From Bigelowiella natans CCMP2755 (taxonomy: Eukaryota > Cercozoa > Chlorarachniophyceae): a stretch of DNA of 39,864 nt. The position numbers and the translations under genes were made by a program. Under the pieces are notes generated by a model that saw only the letters and a list, made by a program, of their open reading frames with translations, did no database searches and was not told the origin of the DNA. The stretch is from the NCBI GenBank assembly GCA_000320545.1, contig ADNK01003029.1, positions 1 through 39,864 of the forward strand, read 5' to 3'. How positions within the stretch are numbered: the first letter of the stretch is position 1; every line of letters begins with the position of its first letter. This document shows positions 1 through 10,352 of the stretch, in pieces.

Positions 1-37
<37 letters not shown>

Positions 38-192
38 CCCCCCCACAAAAAAAAAAACAGGGGTTATTTAAATTTCCCACAAATTAAAAAAAAAATTTTT
101 TTTATAAAAGAGAATATCCATTTTATCCCAACAGGGGGAGAAATAACCCCGGGAGGGGAGAACATAGATAAATCCCCCCCCCCCCCCCCCTC
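1..192. repeat. Low-complexity left edge
   Basis: The first 190 bases are dominated by a long A run, C runs and short A/T-rich pieces. The next exon of the rhamnonate dehydratase gene should begin just left of position 193, where an intron acceptor lies on the minus strand, but no sequence matching the expected continuation of the enzyme is readable. This looks like an assembly edge or collapsed homopolymer region rather than normal gene sequence. Confidence 0.6.
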
Positions 193-243
193 TGCAAGGT
201 TCAGTTTTTGTGCAGGATGGAACATTCGTACAAGTTTACTTAC

Positions 244-332
244 TTTATAGTCGTCCGGGTGTAAGCATTCTTCAATCCATTTCACGTTATAAGGGGCTAT
301 GCGCCTTCAGGGGTCCATAATATCAAACACGA

Positions 333-375
<43 letters not shown>

Positions 376-458
376 ATTATCCACACACTCCCAGTATTGC
401 AATCATCATCAACCATCAACCATCATCATCATCAATCATCATCATCATCATCATCATT

Positions 459-492
<34 letters not shown>

Positions 493-768
493 TGGTACTG
501 GTGGTCTCATCATTTATCATTACAAATACTGCTGCACCTTGCTAGTTCCTTGGAGTATTCAAGAGTCAGAGCCATATAGCAGTCAATCATCAAAGGAAAA
601 TCCGCTCCTACCTGCCATCATCATGTGATAATAATTTACAAGTCACATCACGAACTAGTTATTGATAGAAATGACTATTCATGTCAACTATATTTGTCGT
701 GAGGTTGCATGGTAGCAGCTCTAGTAGAGATACAACGCATAAGAGGAAAATGCTTGCTACATATAAAT

Positions 769-823
<55 letters not shown>

Positions 824-1072
824 TCTCTCACCTCCTTCCTGAATTTTTTCACTAGCTCGACATTTGCCTTCATACCCTTTTCCTAACGATCATGGTGGTG
901 GTGGTGGCAAAGTCTTAGAAGGAGGAGGAACTTTCCAATGCTCACAACATGCAGCATCGTCAACTATCACAGCACCACCAGCTAGCTAGTACTACAATTA
1001 CTCCGTCTGCAGGCCCATATGGCAGGGGAAACTTAGCGCCGACAAAACCTACAAAGAGACCAGATGATATGA

Positions 1073-1116
<44 letters not shown>

Positions 1117-1613
1117 TAACAGTGGAAAAGGGACACTATTGCCAGCACTGGCCGATTCCTTTTCATTGTTTTTATTTATATTACTATTATTATTCATTTT
1201 ACTAATAATTATTAGTATTATTATCACCAAGTTTCTTGGCAATATCGGGTCTTGCCGTTGTCGCATATACATCCAGTACACCCTTATAATTGAGAGAAGG
1301 GGGGAGGGGGTAAACAGAGGGAAGGTAGAGTAAGAAATACGCTCAAACCCACATCGTAGTAAGAAACCATCCTTACTTAATTCACCCCTGATCGATTCTC
1401 ATTATCGTCACCATGACCATCATCATCATCATCGTCAGCTAAATCATTGATTACTTTCGTCTTGCCCCCCAACAGCTTGTAAACAGGCACATTGTGTAGT
1501 TTCCCCAAGCAGTCCCTGAAAGTCCAACAACACAGTTTTGGTAGATATAAAGTAGCACGATGATGACGGCATTATACGAATGCTAATTGCAATAACCAGT
1601 TTTAAACACACAC

Positions 1614-1686
<73 letters not shown>

Positions 1687-2175
1687 TTGTTGATATAGAG
1701 ATGTGAATCAATAAATTTGTTCACCAGATAGCAAGGTCCACTGCACTAATAGCTTGGATTGTGAGTCCCTTGCGGCCATAGTTGACAGTTGCTTTATACA
1801 TTTGATCCCAGAGTAATTCGACGTTATGGGGGTCCTGTCAATGAGACGAGCAATCAATCAAAATGATGATGATGATGAGGAGGAGGATGATGGTTTCAAT
1901 AGATACTAATATCGAATAAACAAACCGAAGGAACGAAATAACAGGATATGTTTTTACTCGATATAACGACTATGAAAGCTCATGTATTTGACCTGCCCTT
2001 CCAGAAATCTGCTCAGGTGTCGCTCTACGATGAAGCAGCCTGAGAAAGAACATCCCCTTACAATTTTGTTGGTGGTTCCCCAACCAGAAACCGAGCTGTT
2101 GCCCCCTCACATAAGCACGTATATCAACTATATTTGATCTATCACAATGCCTCCAGCATGTTTGTGTACGTGAGT

Positions 2176-2218
<43 letters not shown>

Positions 2219-3096
2219 ATGCAAGATGAATACAACATGCTGAAAGTAGTAGTACCTGGTTCCCCACCGATGGACACTCCCTGGCCCAAGATGCCGTTTG
2301 ATAGCTCAATCTCAACGATCATTGTTCCAATAGCTATTGTTGGAGGAAGAAATATCATCATGTTTGTGGTAAGAATTGGTGATCACGATGGCAAAAAATG
2401 AAAGATGTACTGCAATTATTTAGTAGATTGTTAATAGTAAATCGAACCATCGATTCCCCAACTCTTCCTGTTAGTCTTGTACCTACGCATTGCGGTATTT
2501 ATCCATTAATCGTACGATATGAGGAAAATCGCTACAATTTCATACATTCCCATGAAATCAATCTCCCAATAATAAACAGGTGTTTGAAAGCATGGATGCT
2601 GCTGGCTTTGGGCCAAACATCGATGTACATCATTATTATTTACTTCGTGTAGACGGAAATGGGCGTTGCGATCGGTCGTCGAGCCCCTGTGGGGAAGTAG
2701 GGAAAAAGGTTTTACGATGACGAACGGAAGCGAGGGGAGGGGATTATAAGAGAAGAAATCAAAAATGTCAAAGCGCAGGCACTGCAAGGTATTTACCATA
2801 AGCTACCCACCTGTGATCCAGTGGTCTTCGCTCTGTGCGTGGCAGTCGGCTAGGCCTCCAGCCTTTTCCTAGAGGTAATTGACCTCTGATTAGATTGCAA
2901 TAACCATTGTGGTGATGGAGTGACTGACTGACCTCTGCTGCCTTTGAGCCAACCACATATCCCCGCACCTGAATATTAGTGGAAATTTATTTTTCAGTTC
3001 ATGATTTCAGACAAAAATCTGGTTCATTACCTCCTTGATAGTGACGGTGCCAGGTGCTGGTTTGACGGGGGTGGGTTCTCGGAAGATAAAGGACAT
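244..3096 (-). CDS. L-rhamnonate dehydratase-like enzyme (enolase superfamily), 3' end missing
   Basis: Enzymes of this mandelate racemase/enolase family remove water from L-rhamnonate or a related sugar acid, using Mg2+. Fourteen exons can be joined with phase kept throughout: 3096-3031, 2968-2933, 2862-2811, 2686-2644, 2482-2448, 2333-2256, 2039-1993, 1834-1725, 1515-1455, 1282-1228, 1048-1002, 882-832, 611-538 and 304-244. They give 272 residues. Diagnostic pieces in order are EDHWIT, IATPISVY, RKSWGID, GVSIGGEPG, CFIVERHLSRFLEG, WDQMYKATVNYGRKGL, ISAVDLAIWDCLGK, YATTARPDIAKKLG, FPLMIDCYMAL (first metal-ligand Asp) and KWIEECLHPDD (second metal-ligand Glu). The third metal ligand and catalytic His region would lie beyond the window. 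The start ATG at 3096 precedes a short Pro-rich leader. The gene is divergent from the secreted-protein gene. The substrate is inferred from the family, and related sugar-acid dehydratases cannot be excluded. Confidence 0.9.
339..489. repeat. (AT)n and (CAT)n microsatellites
   Basis: An AT dinucleotide run at about 339-373 is followed by an imperfect CAT/ATC trinucleotide run at about 401-489. Both lie in an intron of the rhamnonate dehydratase gene. Open frames through them (poly-His, poly-Ser) are repeat artefacts. Confidence 0.95.
768..1114. repeat. Two (AT)n microsatellites
   Basis: AT runs occur at about 768-821 and 1076-1114. They lie in two neighbouring introns of the rhamnonate dehydratase gene, flanking the exons at 832-882 and 1002-1048. 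Confidence 0.95.
1617..1682. repeat. Compound (CT)n(GT)n microsatellite
   Basis: A CT run passes directly into a GT run, in an intron of the rhamnonate dehydratase gene between the exons ending at 1725 and starting at 1515. Confidence 0.95.
2180..2214. repeat. (GA)n microsatellite
   Basis: A GA run lies in the intron downstream of the GGEPG exon of the rhamnonate dehydratase gene. In the sense orientation of that gene it is a CT tract. Confidence 0.95.
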
Positions 3097-3340
3097 AAGG
3101 CAGTCGAATGCGTGACTGATGGACAAATGACGATGTTTGATTTATTTATCCGATAGATCTAGCAGCCCTAATAATTAGATCGAATTTATCTTTTTGAGTC
3201 TCATTTAGGCATAAAAAACCCTATATTTTATCTCTTCTGTATAACTAAATCATTGTCGCACAATCATTTTGACCTTCTTCCATTCTGTGTCCGCTACCTG
3301 CAGCATTTTTCAAACGGACCGATCGCAACTCTCTCATGGG

Positions 3341-4129
3341 ATGAAGCTTCAACTCTCCCTCGTCCTCCTGCATGGTCTCGTCAGTTCTTTCCCTTCCGGT
3401 AAATGAATCATGTCTGATGGGTCTGATTCGTTACATGAGTTAGTGTTCCATTTTGGTTAATTAGATTATCAGCGAATTCACGGTTGCAAACCCCCGAAGA
3501 TAGGAGATGTTTACATGGGATCCCCTGCTGTCGATCTATCCTTGGTACTAATATCGACTCCTCGAATAAATCTGAGACAAATGTATGGCTGCTCACGATC
3601 GTACTATAATATACTACCATAAAAACATATTTTTAAGGACCGTGTCTCCGTTAAGCGAGTTGGTCCTGCGAAGACCTCTGGGGAAGTCGTATCAGGTGAA
3701 ATCTACGACGTAGATATTCAGGATAATGAAAAGTGGACCTACATCATCGATGTATCTTCAGGAAATTTCACAGGTAAAGAAATATTCACTCCATAAATAT
3801 TGCAAGCAAACCTTCACCATGCCGTAGAGTCGCCGACGGGATCCTTGGAATGTAGTAGAAGGCGCTATATTAGTAGAGGAAGGAAAAATGCCGTAAGCCT
3901 AAAATGGTTGACTGGAAGAGAAATGGAGTCAGTGACATTTACGGTAAGGTTTTCAAGTTCGCATTGTGGCTATTGTAAATAAAGCCATCCACTCTTTATT
4001 ATCTAGGTTACAAGAGCCAAAGGGTACGGAGCTCTAGAGATAGTAGAAAAGTCTATCACATTAACGAATTCAGACAACAAAATTAAATCTAATTTAAATG
4101 AACAAAAGCCTGTAAAGGCAGAGCTTTAG
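3341..4129 (+). CDS. Small secreted protein, possibly Reeler-like
   Basis: Five exons (3341-3398, 3465-3544, 3638-3773, 3828-3943, 4007-4129) join in phase to give 170 residues. The protein begins with a clear signal peptide: a Lys at position 2, then a Leu/Val-rich core ending near SSFPS. The mature part holds IGDVYMG, a middle stretch rich in Val, and KWLTGREMESVTFTVTRAKG. The alternation of hydrophobic residues suggests a small beta-sandwich. The signal peptide followed by FPS and the late VTFT-GYG pattern recall Reeler domains, but the usual cysteines are sparse, so this is only a guess. It is likely exported. AATAAA follows the stop at about 4134. The gene is divergent from the dehydratase (244 bases between starts) and convergent with APC5. 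Confidence 0.72.
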
Positions 4130-4683
4130 AGTACAATAAATTAGCTAGCCTACTAAATCGACACCTGTGCGTCGGTATAGCACACATGATAAAGCGGATA
4201 AGAAGCTGTCCCATCCAGAACCCGTACATTGTTATAATATTTGGATGTATAATGTGACGATGTAACGAGCAATGATGACCTTATAATATTTAGAGATATT
4301 CACGGCTAGAAAACTAAAGCTAGGTGATGATCAGTCAGCGATAAGTCTAGGCAGTGTACAACTACGGCGATAGCACGTCTTGACGTGGAAGATCGATGCT
4401 GAATCTAACCATGACCACGCACAAGCGATTCGCAAGCGTTGATTTTTGCTAATAATAATGATTACTGCAACCATTTGATCCAATGTGATGCAGCTAGAAA
4501 ACATTGTGTATTCAATGTGTCGTAAGCGAAGATAAATGTAATATGTGCCACTGCTGTGCGCGCGCGAGGAAATCAACCATCGTTGCGACATGTTTAAATA
4601 TTGAAGATTCAGTCTACAGATTTTGCGTGTTTCTTAGTCAAATTATAATTACCATCCAGGAAGTCATGCTATTTTTTGCCATC
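4130..4683. other. Convergent spacer
   Basis: This is the 3' flank shared by the secreted-protein gene and APC5. It holds one AATAAA just after the + strand stop and scattered GCTAGC/CTAGC words. No further gene was seen. Confidence 0.6.
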
Positions 4684-7156
4684 CTATCTGCGAATCGCAC
4701 CAATTTGCATCAGTTTCTTTGACGCAGTATTCCTCTTTTTAATTTCTCCCAATTTGTTGTAAATCAACGCTAGAAGATGGTACGTGGAGCGCAGTTGTCG
4801 GATATTGTCTTGCTCTTTCGCAAGCTTCTCCACATTGGCTAATTTTCCCAATTGATCCCTCAGCCTTCTTTCTGAGGTTGAACAATCACGTAGGTCGCAC
4901 TCGGCAGATAAGAGAATTAGATCCAAGCGGACGCTCAAAGAGCAGTTTACAAGGCTGTGTGGCATACAAGAAAGAAGTAGTACTCTTGCGGCTTTATACA
5001 ACTTCACCCGCATTTGAAGCTTTGCAGTAAGCATACGAATCTTAATCAATAAAGAATCGAATTTTAATTCTCCAGCAATATCGAGGAGTTGTAATAAATG
5101 TAAAAGGCCATAATCTGCAGCATTTGCGTTGATATACACTTCCACCAATGCCATCAAAACATGAACTTTCAATATGAGATCTTCTCGCCCTTGCGCGATT
5201 TCGAGGATACTCATCAGCTTTCCCTTTGCTAGAGCATGCTGTCCCGTTTTTGAGAGAAGTCTTGCGGAGAGAATGCGAATTGAAATATTCTGATCCGGGT
5301 TTTCTTTCAGAGTCGGGGCAAGGGAAAGTAGTTCTTCTAATAATTTCTCAGCCTCCAGTAGATAGCCTCTGTCTAATGCATTCTCTAATTCAAGCTCAAG
5401 CTTTTTTTCATGAAATCCAGAGTATCCATTCTTCTGGAACTTCTTGACATCTTCCCGTAAATTTTCGAGTTGTTTATTGGAGTTTGGCTCTAATGTTGTG
5501 AGGTTGGCGATGGCTAGAGCTGACGTTGAAACAGAACTTGTTCGTCCGTAGAACCTAAGGAATATTCTCGAATACAACTTCGCAAGCTGACTGTGTCCTA
5601 TAAGGTCCCACACTTTCGACCTTGTCGTAAGTGCTAGCCCCAATTGATCTACGTCGTTGTTACTCGTTGAAATAGCACACGACTTCTTAATGTAATCGAG
5701 AGCCATGACCCCAATTCGCATCTTTTTCCCACCATCATCGTCCTCATGCCCGGATAGATGCTTTGAGTAGAAATCCAAATAGTTACTAGATTTTGCCGAG
5801 GAAATCCCCGCATGCTGCAGAGTGTACATTGCAAGTTTGAGGAGCGCTTGTGCTTCAACTGTTGGAACTGCCTGAGCTCTCTCTATGATCTCCTTTTCGT
5901 GTTCTGTCATGACCGCCTCGGGTCTATTCTTTATTTCCTTCTTTACCTCGAGCATTCGCATGTGTGCTGCTTCTTGCGCTTGGATGCATTGGTTTATCAG
6001 CTTTGTTGCATGCGAAGTGTCACCAGTATGGTAACATATATCTGAATACAGAACTAGAGCATGAACCAAGCATGTATGATCATTTGCTAGTTGGGCCATT
6101 TTTATCGATTCGAGTATCGCTTGGGCAGCCTGTGAGTAGTGCTGAAAGTTGTACTGTAGAAGGGCTAAGTTGAACACGGCGTACTGTAATGGATTGTTTG
6201 AATAATTCCCCTGATATCCGTTTTGCTTCATCACATAAGTACCATAGTAGTCGAAGTATCTGTGAAGGCAATCAATTGATTTTGCATACTCCTTATTTTG
6301 CATGTAATTCATATAGCGAAGAAAATGAGCTTGATGAAGGCCTGGGTTTAGAGACAGAAGGGTTGATATCTGTGCCTCAGTCTCATCGCATGATAAGACT
6401 CCTATTTGCTTCTCGAGGTCAAGGGCTTTCTTGTGCGTATACTGTTCCATTCGTTCTGCGGATACTGGAAACGATACCTTCATTTTTTTGTATCCCATGA
6501 GCTGCTCGTAAAGTCGTGACAGTCCGTCGAACATCAAGTTTTTATAGGCTATGAGGACTTTGCGAATGAAGATACCGAAAACACTCGAGGACTTAATGTG
6601 GCTCAAGCCTAATAACGAATATATATTAGACCGAAAACACTCGAGGACTTAATGTGGCTCAAGCCTAATAACGAATATATATATTAGACAGTTTCTACAT
6701 CGTGTTCTTGATCTGTCTATTTGTAAGAATAGAGATTTCATCTGGAAAATGGAAAAAGTGGTCACATACCGTTGTTGTCATCATCTATCATATCTTCAAG
6801 CTTCATGAATGTATCGAAGAGGTGATCCGGGCTGTTTATTTCATGCAAGGAGTCCCTTAACGTCTTGAATACAGACGGGATGCCTCTTCTCTCCAAATCA
6901 TTTTTCAGTTCTTCGAGGGTCTTCTCCCGGATGGAGGAATTATTCTTCATCTCGTGGACGAGGAACAGTGACAGCTTATAACAATATTCGTTCCATTCTC
7001 CTTTTGCACGCTCGGCTTGTTGTCTTGAAAAACATATCTATCAGGCGATTGAAGCGATTGGACACCGATCTATTTGTTTCCGAAAATACGGACTGACCTT
7101 CTCGATGCGTAGTTTTGGATGAGCAAACAAAGGGAGATGTTATATGGGGTTGCCAT
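4684..7156 (-). CDS. APC5: Anaphase-promoting complex subunit 5
   Basis: APC5 is a scaffold subunit of the APC/C ubiquitin ligase that drives exit from mitosis. Three exons (7156-7098, 7023-6770, 6608-4684) join in phase to give 745 residues, close to the 755 of the human protein. The N-terminal ATPYNISLCLL matches the helical start of APC5 family members (TPYKIAVLVLL in human). The central part HFLRYMNYMQ, SIDCLHRYFDYYG and ALLQYNFQHYSQAAQAILESI followed by ANDHTCLVHAL is the conserved APC5/TPR core. The C-terminus YHLLALIYNKLGEIKKRN also matches. The last exon is unusually long (1925 nt) for this window. The acceptor of that exon lies in a 56-bp tandem duplication (see that entry). ATG at 7156 was chosen because it joins in phase and begins the conserved block. 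The 1.37-kb spacer to PRK is a shared divergent promoter region. Confidence 0.95.
6575..6688. repeat. 56-bp direct tandem duplication over an APC5 splice acceptor
   Basis: The unit starting CCGAAAACACTCGAGG at 6575 is repeated from 6631; the second copy is 2 bases longer in its AT run. Each copy carries the same minus-strand acceptor (TTATTAG) followed by the first codons of the last APC5 exon. Confidence 0.95.
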
Positions 7157-8521
7157 GAGTAATTCTTCCCCGGATAATGGCACCCGTCCCTTGTCCTATT
7201 GCTCTCCTCCTGCACTACTCTGATCGATAGACCCGATACGATATTATCCCGACTATCGTGTACGCTGGAGTTTTTCTACGAGGAGATTAGGTGCATTCTA
7301 AGGTGTCCAATGTAAAGGGAGGTGAGGGGAATATTGATGTCGGGACGAAAACAGGTCGGTGAGTACTCTCCCTCGAATCTCAGTGGGAAGGCCTCTGAGG
7401 TGAGCATTTGGCGGGAAAAGGGTGGTTGCCTCGTTGCGTGTCAAATCATTGAATATTTCTACCCTACGACATCGATAATACATTGTCGGTAAGTATTCTC
7501 ACAACATTAATTTACCGGTATTGGGAACAGGCCTCGAATTTGATCTTGCGACGAACCCAGCTGGGAAGAGATCAGTCAGTTACCTCCATTTTGTCGTAGC
7601 AGGGAGTCTATAACAATTCTTTTCTGCTGTTGCAGTGTGTTGTCAATTACGAGGGCCAGCTTGTAGATATACTTACTACAAAATTCTTCCCAGATTAAAA
7701 CTCGCGTAGAATAAAAAAAATGTTGTCGCAGTTTAAAAACATGGTAATTTATTCAATTATGTTTATTCCGCTTAAGACTCTAGTAGTATTTTTCCAATCG
7801 AGCTTCGTAAACTGTTTACAATTTAACGACATCACAAAATCAATATTTCTTGGATTAATGCAACCCCAATGAGCAAATTTTCATTAAAACAGTCTTTCTC
7901 GGGGAAAAAATCAGGTAGAGCATGTGGTGATTTAACCAAAATCTAGTTTCAGATTTTTCCCCTCTCAGCCAAAAATCTACTGAGTAAAATGGAAGCTCTT
8001 TGGCTATGATGTGATGATTACAGAAAATATGCCTTTAAAAATTCTGGATACATAACAATTCCAGCTTCAAGTTTTGGATCTGAACAAAGTGAGATAGGCC
8101 CCTTTCGTAAGACGGCAGCCCCGTATCTAAACATTCCTTTATGAGCTTGTTGAGCTACGCATATAGGATGTATCAGGGTTGAGGTCAAAATGAAGAAGTA
8201 TGGCCAAATTATGTTGTCTCTCCATGCTATACATGGCAATTTTGTATAAATCATGGAAAACACAGACATTTCGAACCACTTCTTTTTGTTTTGGTAGAAA
8301 CATAATCGACATAAATGGATTACGGCAAAACCCTTGTTAGAATTTTGGCGGCAAATTTTGCATAAAATTGAAGTAAGTATCGAGAATATTATGAAAATAT
8401 AGGCCGTTTCTCAAGTTCGGGAAGTTTTCTTCACTTCTCAAACAAACGTAGACGTGGACATCCATCTCCTTGACCCCCCCATCCTCTGCTAATCAAGCTA
8501 ATCTTTGTGATTACATACCAG
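7157..8521. promoter_or_regulatory. Divergent spacer between APC5 and PRK
   Basis: About 1.36 kb lie between the APC5 start and the PRK start. The half nearest PRK is AT-rich. The PRK ATG follows directly after CATACCAG, which looks like an intron acceptor, so a 5' UTR intron is possible. No convincing gene was found; the short open frames lack splice-supported coding sequence. Confidence 0.5.
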
Positions 8522-10352
8522 ATGACGTCATACGGCATGCTGCCTGAGACTGCGAGGGTCGTTCAGCCAAAGAAGACCAATGTCTACGCAATCGCTTCCG
8601 TCGTTGCCAACGTTGCTCTAGTCGGAGCTCTCCTCTACACCCAAACGGGCGAAGGTAATCGATGAAAAGGAAATACCCATTTAAGATAGGAAGAAAAATA
8701 GCAAGATTTGGAACAAGCAGTAAAGTTGAAATAAAATCATAATTGACTATCTATTTGTATGATATTTAGTTGGAGCTTCAGTTGCAGCATCGTCTCGCGT
8801 ACACGTTGCTCCTCGCATGGTTGCTCCTAAGTTTTCCATGTCTGGACTTCGCCCTGCTCAACGCGAAGCTCGCGTTGCTGCACACGGAAAGGGAGTTGTT
8901 TCAACTGTAGCCCTTGATGCTCCTGTCGCAACTTCTGAGGTAATCTTGACGATTGGAGTTGTGGGAGAACTTCAAGGATTTAGTGTCTCTATGTTCTACT
9001 TTTCAGGATAGCATGACCTGGAGCTCAGCAAAGGGTAATGAAGTTGACGCTGGAATGGGACAAGTTCACATCGAGGCTGCTATCTCCAACGAAGTCTCTC
9101 CTGTCATGGCTCAGAAGAACATCCAGCGCCCTGTTATCTTCGGTGTTGCTGCTGACTCTGGATGCGGAAAATCCACCTTCCTTCGTCGTGTGAATGCAAT
9201 CTTCGGAACCACCACCTCCAAGGTAATATATGATGGAAAGAGAAAATAGAGAAACCGAATGTTATCCTAAAAAATCTTTGTAATGCTGTCAGGCTCACAC
9301 TCCTACTGGAGATCTTATTACTACCATTTGCCTCGATGACTTCCACACTCTCGACCGTACCGGAAGAGCCGACACTGTAATACGTTACTCTGCATTATCT
9401 TGATATAAATCACCTGGAACGATGATGTTGTGACTATTTTTCGAAATACATAATACTAGCCTCACATACTCGTGTTTTTCAACAGGGTATCTCCGCGCTT
9501 GATGTTCGCGCTAACAACTTCGCGCTTATGGCCGACCAGTTGAAGGCTTTGAAGCAAGGACGTGCTATCAAGAAGCCAATCTACAACCACGACACCGGAG
9601 CTATCGATCCTGTTGAAACTATCCACCCTAACCACATCATCATTGTTGAGGGTCTTCACCCTATGCTTGACAAGGATGTGATTGAATCCCTTGACTTCAC
9701 CTTCTACATCGATGTTTCCGATCCTGTCAAGAAGGCTTGGAAGATCGAACGTGATATGGTCGAGCGCGGACACAAGAAGGAGGACATCATTGCTTCCATC
9801 GAATCTCGCAAGCCTGACTTCGAGAAGTTTGTTGAGCCTCAAAAGGCAAACGCTGATGTCATTATTTCCATTGAGCCTACCAAGCTGGATGTTGCTCCTG
9901 GCGAGGAGACTAAATACCTCAACACCCGTCTCATCCAGAAGGAGAACCAGCACGGTATCCGCCCTGTGTACATGTTCGAGGAGGAAGGATCCACCGTCGA
10001 CTGGGACCCATGTGCGGGCCCTGGTGCTATGGCTTGCCCTTACCCTGGAACACGCGTTCGTTACTACAACGAGATGTCTGGTGAGAAGCACGCTCACGTC
10101 CTTGAGGTTGATGGAGTTTTCGGAGAAACCGAGGAGCTCTTCTTCATCGAGGAACGCCTCTCGAATACTAACACGAAGTACTTCGGAGAGCTTACTAAGC
10201 AGATGCTTAAGAACAAGGCTGCCCCTGGTTCCGGTGATGGATCCGGTCTTATACAGGCCCTCGTTGCTCTTAAAATGCGTGAATCTTACGAGAGATTCAC
10301 TGGACGTACCATCCAGATTCCAAAGTGGGGACTTTTCCTCGATGATTATTAG
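8522..10352 (+). CDS. PRK: Phosphoribulokinase, plastid-targeted
   Basis: PRK phosphorylates ribulose 5-phosphate to ribulose 1,5-bisphosphate in the Calvin cycle. Five exons (8522-8654, 8770-8939, 9007-9222, 9293-9376, 9486-10352) join in phase to give 489 residues. Residues 20-45 form a hydrophobic segment, followed by a Ser/Ala/Arg-rich transit-like region to about residue 140. This is a bipartite presequence as expected for import into a complex plastid. The kinase domain begins RPVIFGVAADSGCGKST (P-loop, about 147-158), then CLDDFHTLDRTG, KPIYNHDTG, VEGLHPM, RDMVERGHKKEDI and ASIESRKPDF. Cys154 in the P-loop and Cys186 correspond to the thioredoxin-regulated pair of plant PRK. A C-terminal pair, Cys377 and Cys385, has seven residues between its members, against five in plant enzymes. 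Codons are strongly biased to C- or T-ending forms, suggesting high expression. Confidence 0.97.

Noticed and set aside
299-628. Open frame rich in His/Ser across the CAT repeat
   Set aside because: It is a translation of intronic microsatellite sequence. The real exons on the other strand (304-244, 611-538) keep phase and match a known enzyme.
9462-10097. 211-residue open frame opposite PRK
   Set aside because: It is the antisense shadow of the last PRK exon, whose codon bias leaves the opposite strand open.
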